Assembly (NCBI RefSeq): GCF_027213965.1
Contig: NZ_JAPWGX010000001.1
Coordinates: 868,001 to 932,000, forward strand
Origin: Maritalea porphyrae
GTDB taxonomy: Bacteria; Pseudomonadota; Alphaproteobacteria; Rhizobiales; Devosiaceae
DNA length: 64,000 nucleotides
Direction: 5' to 3'
Positions 52,607-61,505 of the stretch are shown piece by piece. The notes beneath the pieces were generated by a model, which was not told the origin of the DNA, ran no database searches, and saw only the letters and a list, made by a program, of their open reading frames with translations. Each line of letters opens with the position of its first letter. The first letter of the stretch is position 1. The translations under genes and the position numbers were made by a program.

Positions 52607-53599
52607 ATCAAGCCAGTATTGGACGTTACGGACCTAAAGACCGTATTCCACACTCAAGATGGCGTTGTGCATGCTGTAAACGGCATTAGCTTTCATCTTG
52701 AAGAGGGTGAGCTTTTAAGCGTAGTTGGTGAAAGTGGCTCAGGCAAAAGCGTGACAATGATGTCGCTTTTGAAACTGTTGCCTATTCCACCTGCCGAAAT
52801 CGCGTCGGGCAAAGTCATGTTTGACGGCAAAGACCTTTTGCAGATGGATCTTGAAGAACTGCGCAAAATTCGCGGCGGTCAAATTGGGTTTATTTTTCAG
52901 GACCCGATGACCAGCTTGAACCCCGTGTTCAACGTTGGATTTCAGATTATGGAGCCCCTGATTGAGCATATGGGGCTAGACAAAAAGCAAGCCCGTGCCC
53001 GCGCTGTTGAGTTGCTTGAATTGGTGGGTATTCCAGGCGCTTCAGACCGTTTGAATGATTTTCCGCACCAGTTCTCTGGTGGCATGCGCCAAAGGGTGAT
53101 GATTGCCATCGCCCTAGCGTGTGACCCAAAGATATTGATTGCGGATGAACCAACAACGGCCTTGGATGTAACCATTCAGGCGCAGATTATTGAGCTCATC
53201 AAAGAGCTGCGCAAAAAGCTGGGCATGGCGATTGTTTGGATCACCCATGACTTGGGCGTTGCCGCGGGCATTTCTGATCGGCTGCTGGTGATGTATGGTG
53301 GGTTTGTGGTGGAGCACGCTAAAGTTGGCGACCTTTATAAGCGCCCCTTACACCCCTACACACGGGCTTTGCTAAATACTCTGCCTGCAGAAGGAAGCGG
53401 TGAAACCCGCCTGCGTTCGATTAAAGGTTCGCCACCCAATATTGGTGCAGAACCAAAGTCTTGCCCCTTTGCGCCCCGTTGCGATTATGCATTTGAGCGC
53501 TGCCACAAAGAAAATCCGCTGCTCGAACGCATTGAGGGCGTGCACGATGTTGCATGTTGGTGGGATGTTGAAAAGGAGGCGCCACGTCATGACGGCTGA
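52607..53599 (+). CDS. Oligopeptide/dipeptide-type ABC transporter ATPase (DppD/OppD-like)
   Basis: About 330 residues if initiated at ATC 52607. Walker A is GESGSGKS (near residue 43), the Q-loop [11 protein letters not shown], the signature FSGGMRQRV and Walker [12 protein letters not shown]. The C-terminal oligopeptide-transporter extension has the Cys cluster [14 protein letters not shown], typical of Dpp/Opp ATPases that carry an iron-sulfur site. No ATG or GTG occurs between the in-frame stop at 52565 and the first conserved residues; GGGGAGGA is ideally spaced for ATC 52607 (I-K-P-V-L-D-V). TTG 52619 is the alternative. It pairs with the next ATPase, overlapping by 11 bases. Confidence 0.9.
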   Translation: MKPVLDVTDLKTVFHTQDGVVHAVNGISFHLEEGELLSVVGESGSGKSVTMMSLLKLLPIPPAEIASGKVMFDGKDLLQMDLEELRKIRGGQIGFIFQDPMTSLNPVFNVGFQIMEPLIEHMGLDKKQARARAVELLELVGIPGASDRLNDFPHQFSGGMRQRVMIAIALACDPKILIADEPTTALDVTIQAQIIELIKELRKKLGMAIVWITHDLGVAAGISDRLLVMYGGFVVEHAKVGDLYKRPLHPYTRALLNTLPAEGSGETRLRSIKGSPPNIGAEPKSCPFAPRCDYAFERCHKENPLLERIEGVHDVACWWDVEKEAPRHDG

Positions 53600-54572
53600 T
53601 GCTGAAACTCTCGTGCGGGCCAAAAATCTAAAGGTCCACTTCCCGATCCATGCAGGCATATTCCGACGTCAAGTGGGCGCTGTGAAGGCTGTTGATGGCC
53701 TGAATTTTGATATTAAACGTGGTGAAACGCTGGGGTTGGTTGGTGAAAGTGGTTGCGGCAAGTCCACAGCCGGACGTGCCATGTTGCGCCTTTACGAACT
53801 GACTGATGGGCAAATCGATTTTGAAGGCGTTGATATCGCTGGGTTGAGCAAGAACGACTTGCGTGAAATGCGCCCACGGATGCAGATGATTTTTCAAGAT
53901 CCGCAGGCATGCCTTAATCCGCGCATGACGGTGGGCGATATTATCGCAGAGCCGTTGGACGAACACACCAAAATGTCGTCTAAGGAAAAACGCGACAAGG
54001 TGAAAAGCCTGCTTGAATCTGTGGGCATGAACCCAGATTATGTGAACCGCTATCCACACGAGTTTTCTGGCGGTCAGCGCCAGCGGATCGGCATTGCACG
54101 TGCCTTGGCCCTTGAGCCTGATTTTATTGTATGTGACGAGCCCATTGCAGCGCTAGATGTGTCAATTCAAGCGCAGGTAGTGAACTTATTGCAAGACATC
54201 CAAGATCGGATGGGCCTGACTTATTTGTTTATTTCGCATGACTTGAGCATGGTGCGGCACATCGCTGACCGTGTGGCGGTTATGTATTTGGGGCGCATTG
54301 TTGAATTGGCGCCCAAAGAAGAGCTTTATAGCAATCCGAAGCACCCCTACACAAAAGCACTTTTGTCGGCGGTGCCGGTGCCGGACCCAGAGGTCGAAAA
54401 GACCCGAGAACATATTGTCCTGAAAGGCGATGTGCCTAGTCCGGCGAACCCGCCAAGCGGTTGTCGTTTTTCAACGCGTTGTCCTGTTGCTCAGAAGAAC
54501 TGCTTTGTTGATGATCCTGAATGGCGCAAAATTGGTGACGGCGGATATGTTGCCTGTCACTATGCTGAATAG
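53589..54572 (+). CDS. Oligopeptide/dipeptide-type ABC transporter ATPase (DppF/OppF-like)
   Basis: 327 residues from ATG 53589, with AAGGAGG 10 bases upstream; the open frame further upstream is the shadow of the preceding gene. Walker A is GESGCGKST, the Q-loop [13 protein letters not shown], the signature FSGGQRQRI and Walker [13 protein letters not shown], followed by the C-terminal oligo_HPY-type region with [14 protein letters not shown]. It forms a heterodimer with the preceding ATPase to power import. Its coding start lies inside the previous gene (11-base overlap). Confidence 0.94.
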   Translation: MTADAETLVRAKNLKVHFPIHAGIFRRQVGAVKAVDGLNFDIKRGETLGLVGESGCGKSTAGRAMLRLYELTDGQIDFEGVDIAGLSKNDLREMRPRMQMIFQDPQACLNPRMTVGDIIAEPLDEHTKMSSKEKRDKVKSLLESVGMNPDYVNRYPHEFSGGQRQRIGIARALALEPDFIVCDEPIAALDVSIQAQVVNLLQDIQDRMGLTYLFISHDLSMVRHIADRVAVMYLGRIVELAPKEELYSNPKHPYTKALLSAVPVPDPEVEKTREHIVLKGDVPSPANPPSGCRFSTRCPVAQKNCFVDDPEWRKIGDGGYVACHYAE

Positions 54573-54579
54573 AATACGA

Positions 54580-54605
54580 CGCAAAGTTCAACTTACGACT
54601 TTGCG
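54580..54605 (+). terminator. Intercistronic hairpin before the binding-protein gene
   Basis: CGCAAAGT (54580-54587) pairs with ACTTTGCG (54598-54605). It lies 8 bases after the ATPase stop and 74 bases before the binding-protein start. No T-run follows; it may separate the abundant binding-protein message from the ATPase part. Confidence 0.5.
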
Positions 54606-54678
54606 CCGTGAAGCTGGGAACAACCTGGCTCAAACGAAAACAATAACAAGGTTTTAGTAAGTAATTAGGAGGAAATAA

Positions 54679-56382
54679 ATGCGTAAACTTAAAACCCTCG
54701 TTCTGGCAACTGCCGCAGCATCTTGCTTTGCTGCGACGGCTGCACAAGCAGAACGTGGTTCAGATGGCAACGTGAACATTGCTTATTGGCAAGCCGTTTC
54801 TATTTTGAACCCATTCCTGTCTGGCGGTACTAAGGACGTTGAAGCTTCGTCTTTGGTGCTTGACCCACTGGCAAACTACCGCCCAGATGGCTCTATGGAC
54901 CCTGCTCTAGCCGCTGAAATTCCAACAATTGAAAACGGCGGCGTTGCTGCAGATCTTCGTTCAATTACTTGGAAGCTAAAGCAAGGTATCGTTTGGTCAG
55001 ACGGCACACCACTTAAAGCAAGTGATGTGGTATTTTCCGCAAACTACTGTATGCACCCAGAAGGTGGTTGTAACGCGGCTTCAAACTTTGCAGATGTTGA
55101 AAGCGTTGAAGCGTTGGACGATTACACAGTTCGTGTAAACTTCTCAGTCGCCAAACCTTTCCCATATGGCCCGTTCGTTGGTGCAACTTCACCTGTGATC
55201 CAAGAAGCTCAGTTTAAAGACTGCATGGGCGCAAAAGCTCCAGAATGTACTGAAGCTAACTTTGGTCCAATCGGTACAGGCCCATTTGTTGTTGACGAAT
55301 TCCGCGCGAACGACGTTGTGACCTTTAAAGCCAATCAAAACTACCGCGATCCTAACCAGCCAGCATTTGCGACAGCTGTGCTTAAAGGTGGCGGCGATAG
55401 TGCAGCAACAACACGTTCTGTTCTTGAAACTGGCGAATTTGATTATGCTTGGAACGTACAGGTTGAGCCTGAAGTTCTTGATCAAATGATGGCCGCTGGC
55501 AAAGGCAAGATCATTGCAGCCTTTGGTACATCAGTTGAGCGTTTGATGGTTCAATTGACTGACGTTCGTCCTGAACTTGGTGACCTTCGTGGCACTGTAG
55601 AAGGTGGACCTCACCCATTCAACAGCGACATCAATGTGCGTAAAGCTTTGTCTTTGGCTATTGATCGCGACATTTTGGTTGAAGTTGGTTATGGCCCGAA
55701 CGGTCAAGTCACATGTAACGTGCTTCCAGCACCTGCCATTTATGCATCTACTGCAAACGACGCTTGTAAAACACAAGACGTTGATGCAGCAAATGCGCTT
55801 CTTGACGAAGCTGGTTGGGTTCGCGGAAGCGATGGCGTTCGTGAAAAAGATGGCGTTCGTTTGTCAATTCTGTTCCAAACATCAACCAACTCTGTTCGTC
55901 AAGGCACACAAGCTTTGATCAAACAGATGTGGCAAGCTATCGGTGTTGAAACTGAATTGCGTAACATTGACGCTGGCGTGTTCTTTGGTGGTGACCAATC
56001 ATCTCCTGACACATTCCAGAAGTTCTTTGCTGATATCGAAATGTACACTAACAACTTCGATGGCACAGATCCTGAAGCCTATATGGGCAACTGGGTATGT
56101 TCAGAAATCCCATCACCAGCAAACCAGTGGATCGGCAACAACATGCCACGCTACTGTTCAGAAGAGTATAACGCTCTAAGCGCAGAAATGGGCAAAACAG
56201 CTTCTATTGAGAAGCGTGCTGAGATGGCTAAGAAAATGAACGACATGCTTATGCAAGAATATGTGATGATTCCACTTATTCACCGCGGTCGTGTTTCTGC
56301 AGCGTCAAACGCACTTGGCAACGTTGTTTTGAACCCATGGGATTCAGAACTCGCGTTTGCTGAAGAGTGGACACGTAACTAG
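54679..56382 (+). CDS. Peptide-type ABC transporter substrate-binding protein (SBP family 5)
   Basis: A 567-residue periplasmic binding protein. The signal peptide ends at about AAQA-ERG (residue 24). The cluster-C (Opp/Dpp/nickel) fold is shown by ITWKLKQGIVWSDGTPLKASDVVFS near residue 96 and the late block DINVRKALSLAIDRD. Several cysteines occur in the mature protein, probably as disulfides. AGGAGGAAATAA precedes the ATG. Codon use shifts to T-ending codons compared with its neighbours, as expected for a highly expressed gene. A strong palindrome follows before the permease genes. Confidence 0.93.
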   Translation: MRKLKTLVLATAAASCFAATAAQAERGSDGNVNIAYWQAVSILNPFLSGGTKDVEASSLVLDPLANYRPDGSMDPALAAEIPTIENGGVAADLRSITWKLKQGIVWSDGTPLKASDVVFSANYCMHPEGGCNAASNFADVESVEALDDYTVRVNFSVAKPFPYGPFVGATSPVIQEAQFKDCMGAKAPECTEANFGPIGTGPFVVDEFRANDVVTFKANQNYRDPNQPAFATAVLKGGGDSAATTRSVLETGEFDYAWNVQVEPEVLDQMMAAGKGKIIAAFGTSVERLMVQLTDVRPELGDLRGTVEGGPHPFNSDINVRKALSLAIDRDILVEVGYGPNGQVTCNVLPAPAIYASTANDACKTQDVDAANALLDEAGWVRGSDGVREKDGVRLSILFQTSTNSVRQGTQALIKQMWQAIGVETELRNIDAGVFFGGDQSSPDTFQKFFADIEMYTNNFDGTDPEAYMGNWVCSEIPSPANQWIGNNMPRYCSEEYNALSAEMGKTASIEKRAEMAKKMNDMLMQEYVMIPLIHRGRVSAASNALGNVVLNPWDSELAFAEEWTRN

Positions 56383-56396
56383 TCGACTTAACTAAG

Positions 56397-56422
56397 CGGC
56401 GCGGGTGATATCACCCGCGCCG
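56397..56422 (+). terminator. Perfect 26-bp palindrome after the binding-protein gene
   Basis: CGGCGCGGGTGAT (56397-56409) is followed directly by its exact complement ATCACCCGCGCCG (56410-56422), then TTTCTCATT. It lies 15 bases after the stop. It likely reduces transcription into, or protects the message ahead of, the permease genes, keeping the binding protein in excess. Confidence 0.75.
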
Positions 56423-56469
56423 TTTCTCATTCCTTTTGGGACAAGATTTTTGAATTTCGGGGACCTTTC

Positions 56470-57480
56470 ATGCTGAACTACACCCTCAGGCGGCTGCTTT
56501 TTGCAATCCCTACGCTATTGGTGATCAGCTTCATCATTTTCCTAATTCTGGACCTCGCACCTGGCGATCCAACTGGCAGCTTGCCGTTGACGATCCCTGC
56601 TGAAGTCCGCGCGAAAATCAGAGAAGCCTTGGGTGTCGGCGAACCCATTCACATCGCTTATGTTAAGTGGCTTCGTGGTTTCTTTATCTATGAGCCATTG
56701 CATTGGCTTGATCAAATGGGCCTAGTCATCGGCGATCCATCCTCGCGTCCACGCATCATTTCTTTTGCGACACGCGGCCCGGTTGTTGATCTGCTGATGG
56801 AGCGCATTCCACAAACGCTTTGGGTTGTTGGCTTGTCCTATGTTGTGGGCATTCTTATCGCCATTCCGATCGGTGTGATCTCTGCATACAAACAGTATTC
56901 ATGGTTCGATCAGTTTGGCACATTCATCTCAATGGTCGGTTTTTCGGTACCCACATTCTTCACTGGTCTTTTGATGATCGTGATATTTTCCGTGCAATTG
57001 GGTTGGTTCCCATCCGTTTATGACACCACGCTAGAGGTCAATAGTCTTGGGACATTCTGGTTGCAGGTGAAGCAAATGATCATGCCCGTGACCGTGCTAG
57101 CGCTGTTTAACGCAGCGCAAATCAGTCGCTTTATGCGCGCATCAATGCTGGATAATTTGACACAGGATTATGTGCGCACCGCGCGGGCAAAAGGCATGAG
57201 CGAAAAAGTGGTCGTTTTGACCCATGTACTGCGCAATAGCTTGATCCCGGTTGTAACGGTGATCGCGCTTGGTATTCCAACGATCTTTGGCGGCGCCATC
57301 ATCACAGAGCAAATCTTTCGGGTGAATGGACTTGGCCAACTTCTGATCATCGGCATTCAGGGCAGCGATTTCCCGTTGGTTCAAACACTGACATTCCTAT
57401 TCGCAATCCTGATTGTGTTGTTTAACCTGATTGCCGACATCGTCTACGGCATGCTTGATCCAAGGATTCGCTATGACTGA
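56470..57480 (+). CDS. Oligopeptide/dipeptide-type ABC transporter permease (DppB/OppB-like)
   Basis: A 336-residue permease. The N-terminus MLNYTLRRLLFAIPTLLVISFIIF is the usual OppB/DppB first helix. The EAA loop is YVRTARAKGMSEKVVVLTHVLRNSLIPVVTV (near residue 236), and the C-terminus is LIADIVYGMLDPRIRYD. About 80 residues between helix 1 and 2 are longer than minimal. It overlaps the next permease gene by 8 bases. Confidence 0.94.
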   Translation: MLNYTLRRLLFAIPTLLVISFIIFLILDLAPGDPTGSLPLTIPAEVRAKIREALGVGEPIHIAYVKWLRGFFIYEPLHWLDQMGLVIGDPSSRPRIISFATRGPVVDLLMERIPQTLWVVGLSYVVGILIAIPIGVISAYKQYSWFDQFGTFISMVGFSVPTFFTGLLMIVIFSVQLGWFPSVYDTTLEVNSLGTFWLQVKQMIMPVTVLALFNAAQISRFMRASMLDNLTQDYVRTARAKGMSEKVVVLTHVLRNSLIPVVTVIALGIPTIFGGAIITEQIFRVNGLGQLLIIGIQGSDFPLVQTLTFLFAILIVLFNLIADIVYGMLDPRIRYD

Positions 57481-58387
57481 TCAAACAGCTGGAGAAGTAG
57501 TAACAAAAGCACAACGTACCCTTTGGGGTGATGTGCTGCGGCAATTCTTGCAGCACAAAGGTGGCGTTGCAGGTTCAATCATCTTTTTGTTCATTCTTGG
57601 TGCGGTGTTGTTTGGACCCTTTATCCATACGATTGACCCCCAATTCTTGGATATTCGAAACAAGAACCTAGGGCCTACATGGGGCCATCCAATGGGCACC
57701 GACAACCTTGGTCGCGACATGCTGGCCCAAGTGCTCAGCGGCGGCCGTGTATCACTGGCCGTGGGGATTGCTGCGATGGCGTTGTCCTTGCTGGTGGGCA
57801 CGCTGATTGGGATTATTGCTGGGTTTTTCCAAAAACTTGATGGTCCGCTAATGCGCACCACCGATCTATTTTTGGCCTTGCCAATTTTGCCCCTATTGTT
57901 GGTCATCATCATGTTGTTCCGCGATAGTTTGCGCTCGGTATTTGGGCCCGAAATGGGGATCTTCTTTCTGATTGTGTTTGTGATCGGCATTACAAGCTGG
58001 ATGAACACCGCAAGGATTGTGCGCGGGGAAGTGCTGGCGATTAAAGAACGCGAATTCGTTTTGGCCGCCCGTTCAGTGGGCACCCATTCTTGGAAGATTG
58101 TGGCAAGACACATTTTTCCAAACGTGTTGAGCCCGGTGATGGTTTCAGCAACGCTTGGGATCGCCAACGCGATTATTACTGAAAGCTCGCTGAGCTTCTT
58201 GGGCCTTGGTTTCCCTTCTGACTTTCCAACTTGGGGACGTCTGCTGTTTGATGGGGCCAATTTTATGACCCTTAACCCTGCACGGGTGATTTGGCCGGGG
58301 CTAGCGATCTCGCTAACAGTGCTCAGCGTGAACTACATCGGTGATGGCATTCGCGATGCACTTGATCCGCGCATTCGTGGTCGCTGA
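57473..58387 (+). CDS. Oligopeptide/dipeptide-type ABC transporter permease (DppC/OppC-like)
   Basis: 304 residues from ATG 57473, overlapping the previous stop by 8 bases. The N-terminal helix is preceded by a short cytoplasmic tail (typical of OppC). HPMGTDNLGRDMLAQVLSGGRVSLAVG is the OppC signature near residue 78, and the EAA loop is EFVLAARSVGTHSWKIVARHIFPNVLSP. The protein ends YIGDGIRDALDPRIRGR. It completes the transporter and is followed by a clear terminator. Confidence 0.95.
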   Translation: MTDQTAGEVVTKAQRTLWGDVLRQFLQHKGGVAGSIIFLFILGAVLFGPFIHTIDPQFLDIRNKNLGPTWGHPMGTDNLGRDMLAQVLSGGRVSLAVGIAAMALSLLVGTLIGIIAGFFQKLDGPLMRTTDLFLALPILPLLLVIIMLFRDSLRSVFGPEMGIFFLIVFVIGITSWMNTARIVRGEVLAIKEREFVLAARSVGTHSWKIVARHIFPNVLSPVMVSATLGIANAIITESSLSFLGLGFPSDFPTWGRLLFDGANFMTLNPARVIWPGLAISLTVLSVNYIGDGIRDALDPRIRGR

Positions 58388-58409
58388 TCGAACAACATAA
58401 AAGTGTTTG

Positions 58410-58436
58410 GGGCGGCTCGATTGGGTCGCCCTTTTT
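58410..58436 (+). terminator. Intrinsic terminator of the ABC operon
   Basis: GGGCGGCTC (58410-58418) pairs with GGGTCGCCC (58423-58431) around GATT, with two G-T pairs, followed by TTTTT (58432-58436). It separates the transporter from the M20 peptidase gene, although read-through is possible. Confidence 0.85.
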
Positions 58437-58461
58437 GTTTCCCCAAATGAAGGCAAGACCG

Positions 58462-59880
58462 ATGAGCCGTGAAGACACCATTAGAAGAGCAAAAGGGTTT
58501 GCAGCCGATGGGCGGTTTCTAGCAGAGTTGGGGAAGCGAGTTGGTGTTCCCACTCAAAGCTCCATTGAATCCAGTCATAAAGACTTGTGGTATTATCTTG
58601 AGCATGTGATCGCGCCAGATTTTGAAAATTTGGGCTGCAATGTCACCATTCATCCCAACCCGATTGAAGGCGGCGGACCGTTTTTAGTGGCAAAACGGGT
58701 TGAAGGCCCGGCCCTCCCCTCCATTTTTTGTTATGGGCATGGCGACGTGGTGCCGGGGATGGAAGGCGCATGGAAAGACAATTTGGACCCTTGGAGTACC
58801 ACTGTGTTGGGCGACAAGATTTTTGGTCGCGGCACCGCGGACAATAAAGGCCAGCACACCATCAATATGTTAGCGCTTGAAGCGGTGATCGCCGCGCGCG
58901 GGAAGCTGGGGTTCAACCTGACTTTCCTTGTTGAGATGGCAGAAGAAACGGGATCCTTGGGACTGCGTGAGTTTTGCGCAGCAAACAAAGACATGTTGGC
59001 ATCGGACGTTCTGATTGCTTCTGACGGGCCGCGCGTGGCAGTGGATACCCCAACGATGGTTCTTGGGGTGCGCGGCGCAATGGAGTTTTCCCTGGTTGCG
59101 GATTTGCGCCAAGAAGACCATCACTCGGGAAACTGGGGCGGTATTCTTGCGGATCCAACCGTCATTTTGGCGCATGCCCTCACCACGATTATGGACCGCA
59201 ATGGCAAAATACTGATCGATGATTGGTTGCCCAAAAATCTGCCCGACTATGTGCGCGCCTCGCTTGAGGGCTGCCCATTTGATCCGGGCGAAAGCGCTGA
59301 CACGCCAGACGACTATTGGGGTGAACCAGGTTTTACCACCGCTGAAAAATTATGCGCCTGGAACAGTTTTGACGTTTTGGCCATGGATGTGGGCGATGCC
59401 AAGAACCCGGTAAATGCTATCCCCAAACGCGCGGTGATGCATTGCGCGTTGCGGTTTGTTGTGGGCACCGATACTGACAATGTGGTCCCGGCCCTAAGAA
59501 AACATTTGGATGAACAGGGGTTTGGCATGATCCATATCGAAGTGCCAGACCATAACCCTGCCTATCAAGCGTCTCGGCACAACCCCAATTTGCCGTGGGT
59601 CCAATGGGCAGCTCACTCGGTTAAAACTACTCTGGGGCGCGCCCCGCAGGTCTTGCCAAATGGTGCAGGTTCCCTGCCCAATGATATCTTTTGCGACCTA
59701 TTGGGCATGCCCACCATTTGGGTGCCCCATTCTTACAATTCTTGTGGCCAACATGCGCCGGACGAGCATTTGTTGATGCCATTGGTCAAAGAGGGCCTTG
59801 AGATGATGGCAGGAATATTTTGGGATGCTGGAGAGTTGAGCGAGGGGTTTGAACGGCGGCTTGTGCAAACTGATGCATAG
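58462..59880 (+). CDS. M20 family metallopeptidase
   Basis: About 472 residues from ATG 58462 (ATG 58447 is possible). It has the two-zinc M20 peptidase/deacylase layout: CYGHGDVVPG with the first His-Asp (near residue 95), RGTADNKGQH with the bridging Asp, EMAEETGS with the catalytic and ligand glutamates, and a late PHSYNSCGQHAPDEH with the final His. A lid/dimerisation domain lies between (LVADLRQEDHHSGNWGGI). Placed just after a peptide-type importer, it probably cleaves the imported peptide or acylated amino acid; the substrate is inferred only to that level. Confidence 0.9.
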   Translation: MSREDTIRRAKGFAADGRFLAELGKRVGVPTQSSIESSHKDLWYYLEHVIAPDFENLGCNVTIHPNPIEGGGPFLVAKRVEGPALPSIFCYGHGDVVPGMEGAWKDNLDPWSTTVLGDKIFGRGTADNKGQHTINMLALEAVIAARGKLGFNLTFLVEMAEETGSLGLREFCAANKDMLASDVLIASDGPRVAVDTPTMVLGVRGAMEFSLVADLRQEDHHSGNWGGILADPTVILAHALTTIMDRNGKILIDDWLPKNLPDYVRASLEGCPFDPGESADTPDDYWGEPGFTTAEKLCAWNSFDVLAMDVGDAKNPVNAIPKRAVMHCALRFVVGTDTDNVVPALRKHLDEQGFGMIHIEVPDHNPAYQASRHNPNLPWVQWAAHSVKTTLGRAPQVLPNGAGSLPNDIFCDLLGMPTIWVPHSYNSCGQHAPDEHLLMPLVKEGLEMMAGIFWDAGELSEGFERRLVQTDA

Positions 59881-59896
59881 AATGCTTTTGGCAAAT

Positions 59897-60196
59897 CTAT
59901 TTTCGACGTCGATTTTCCCACCACCGGCGCACGCGAATGATTGTTGAAGCGACGGGCCCGCGCAACAATGGCACATCCACTGCCAGCAGCAGTAAACCAA
60001 GTGGCAGCATCCAAATGCCGAGCAACGGGAGAATACTGAGTATACCGCCCAATACGAGCAGCAAACCCAGTGGAATACGGATCACCCGCGCATAGGGATG
60101 ACGGAGCCATTGCAACAGTCTTGCCAGTGGTGGCGGCGTCGCTCTTTCAAGCTTTTCATATTGGCGATTGAAGCGCCCATCGTTTTTGCCGTTCAT
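59897..60196 (-). CDS. Small conserved membrane protein, function unknown
   Basis: A 99-residue protein. A basic N-terminal half (QWLRHPYARVIRI) leads into one long or two short hydrophobic helices (residues 41-72, PLGLLLVLGGILSILPLLGIWMLPLGLLLLAVDVP) and a very basic tail (RVRRWWENRRRK). It resembles hypothetical Rhizobiales proteins with the same RIPLGLLLVLGG-x-LPxLGxWMLPLG core, known from memory only. No function is assigned. It converges on the M20 gene. Confidence 0.72.
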   Translation of the reverse strand: MNGKNDGRFNRQYEKLERATPPPLARLLQWLRHPYARVIRIPLGLLLVLGGILSILPLLGIWMLPLGLLLLAVDVPLLRGPVASTIIRVRRWWENRRRK

Positions 60197-60302
60197 TCAC
60201 TTCACTTTCTACCACGCAAACTGCAAATCATCCTGAAGCTCAAATGGTGAGCGACAATGGAATGTACAAGGTGCGAAGTTGGCTCAAATTTGGCCCAAAA
60301 GC

Positions 60303-60331
60303 TTGACTCAGTAGCCAGTTTCCATCATAAC
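60303..60331 (+). promoter_or_regulatory. Candidate promoter of rplU-rpmA
   Basis: TTGACT (60303-60308) and CATAAC (60326-60331) are 17 bases apart. The transcript would start near 60338, giving a leader of about 155 bases before rplU. No specific leader structure was recognised. Confidence 0.5.
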
Positions 60332-60493
60332 CCAGCTTGAATTTCTCGCGTACTGTCACCAGTGCGCTTAAATTCGTTTATGAAATGCGCAGCTTAAGGC
60401 CGATTGTCCTTCTTAGGGGAATCACAAGATCGAACCAAGGTTCGGCGCCGCACAGCGCGACACAACAGAGCAATAATGCTCAAAGGAAATGAA

Positions 60494-61084
60494 ATGTTTG
60501 CTGTTATTAAGACAGGTGGCAAGCAGTACAAAGTTGCTGCTGATGACATCTTAGAAATTGAAAAGCTCGAAGCCGTTGCAGGCGACGCCATTGTATTTGA
60601 AGAAGTATTGATGGTTGGCGCTGACGGCGATGTAACAATTGGTGCCCCCCTTGTGGATGGCGCAACTGTTGCAGCTGAGTTGGTTGAACAAAAGCGTGCG
60701 AAGAAAATCGTCGTCTTCAAAAAGAAGCGTCGTCAAAACTATCGCCGTAAAGCTGGTCACCGCCAAAACTTGTCAGTTGTGCGTATCACTGACATTTTGA
60801 CAGGCGGCGCGAAGCCAAAAGCAAAAGCGGCTAAAAAGCCAGCGGCTGCAAAGTCTGAAGCTCCAGCAGCAGCTGCCGGCGCAAAAGACGATTTGAAATT
60901 GATCTCTGGCGTTGGACCAGCCTTGGAAAAGAAACTTCATGCATTGGGCGTGACATCTTTGAAACAAGTTGCAGAGTTTGACGCTAAAGAAATCGAACGC
61001 GTGGATGCAGAGCTAAACTTTAAAGGCCGCATTGAACGTGAAGACTGGATTAGCCAAGCAAAAACGCTTTTGGCTGGCGAATAA
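60494..61084 (+). CDS. rplU: 50S ribosomal protein L21 with C-terminal helix-hairpin-helix extension
   Basis: 196 residues from ATG 60494 with AAGGA upstream. Residues 1-103 are a normal bacterial L21 ([18 protein letters not shown] ... [15 protein letters not shown]). A Lys/Ala/Pro-rich linker (about 104-138) leads to a helix-hairpin-helix domain ([29 protein letters not shown]) and a short tail. The extension doubles the protein; related tails are seen in alphaproteobacterial L21 proteins. It may bind nucleic acid at the ribosome surface (inference). It is cotranscribed with rpmA. Confidence 0.96.
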   Translation: MFAVIKTGGKQYKVAADDILEIEKLEAVAGDAIVFEEVLMVGADGDVTIGAPLVDGATVAAELVEQKRAKKIVVFKKKRRQNYRRKAGHRQNLSVVRITDILTGGAKPKAKAAKKPAAAKSEAPAAAAGAKDDLKLISGVGPALEKKLHALGVTSLKQVAEFDAKEIERVDAELNFKGRIEREDWISQAKTLLAGE

Positions 61085-61102
61085 GAACTAGGAGACTGAC
61101 AA

Positions 61103-61369
61103 ATGGCACATAAAAAAGCAGGTGGTTCGTCCCGTAACGGTCGTGATTCCGCTGGTCGTCGTCTCGGCGTGAAGAAGTTTGGCGGCGAAAGCGTCGTTCC
61201 AGGCAACATTCTCGTGCGTCAGCGCGGCACAAAGTGGCACCCAGGTGAAAATGTAGGTCTTGGCAAAGATCACACTATTTTTGCGCTCGTAGAAGGTAAA
61301 GTCACCTTCTCGACCCGTCGCAACAATAAGACATTTGTATCTGTGATGCCTCAAGAGGCAGCAGAATAA
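61103..61369 (+). CDS. rpmA: 50S ribosomal protein L27
   Basis: An 88-residue L27, starting [20 protein letters not shown] with the N-terminal tail that reaches the peptidyl-transferase centre. No Firmicutes-type N-terminal prosequence is present. TAGGAG precedes the ATG. It follows rplU by 18 bases, the universal order, and is followed by a terminator. Confidence 0.98.
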   Translation: MAHKKAGGSSRNGRDSAGRRLGVKKFGGESVVPGNILVRQRGTKWHPGENVGLGKDHTIFALVEGKVTFSTRRNNKTFVSVMPQEAAE

Positions 61370-61391
61370 CGGCGGATGATTAAGACCTTAC

Positions 61392-61419
61392 CCGCCGGTT
61401 TCTCAAAGAACCCCGGCGG
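61392..61419 (+). terminator. First hairpin after rpmA
   Basis: CCGCCGG (61392-61398) pairs with CCGGCGG (61413-61419) across a 14-base loop, 22 bases after rpmA. No T-run follows; it may protect the message end ahead of the real terminator. Confidence 0.5.
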
Positions 61420-61455
61420 ATAAAGTTTTCGCAAAAAGACTTCAAAAGAGTTTTG

Positions 61456-61488
61456 AAAAGGGGAGATGGGAAACCGGCTCCCCTTTTT
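61456..61488 (+). terminator. Intrinsic terminator of rplU-rpmA
   Basis: AAAAGGGGAG (61456-61465) pairs perfectly with CTCCCCTTTT (61478-61487), followed by T. It ends just before the GGAG of the first acetyltransferase gene. A competing stem, TTCAAAA/TTTTGAA (61441-61457), overlaps its 5' arm. Confidence 0.85.
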
Positions 61489-61505
61489 ACTTTTGGAGCA
61501 ATAAA

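Noticed and set aside
52619-52621. TTG 52619 as the main start of the first ABC ATPase gene
   Set aside because: It lies 18 bases from the only Shine-Dalgarno and skips the usual K-P-V-L residues; kept as an alternative, not as the preferred start.
57481-58260. 259-codon open frame antisense to the second permease gene
   Set aside because: The plus-strand gene is a clear OppC-type permease; the antisense translation is Pro/Lys/Arg-rich and matches nothing.
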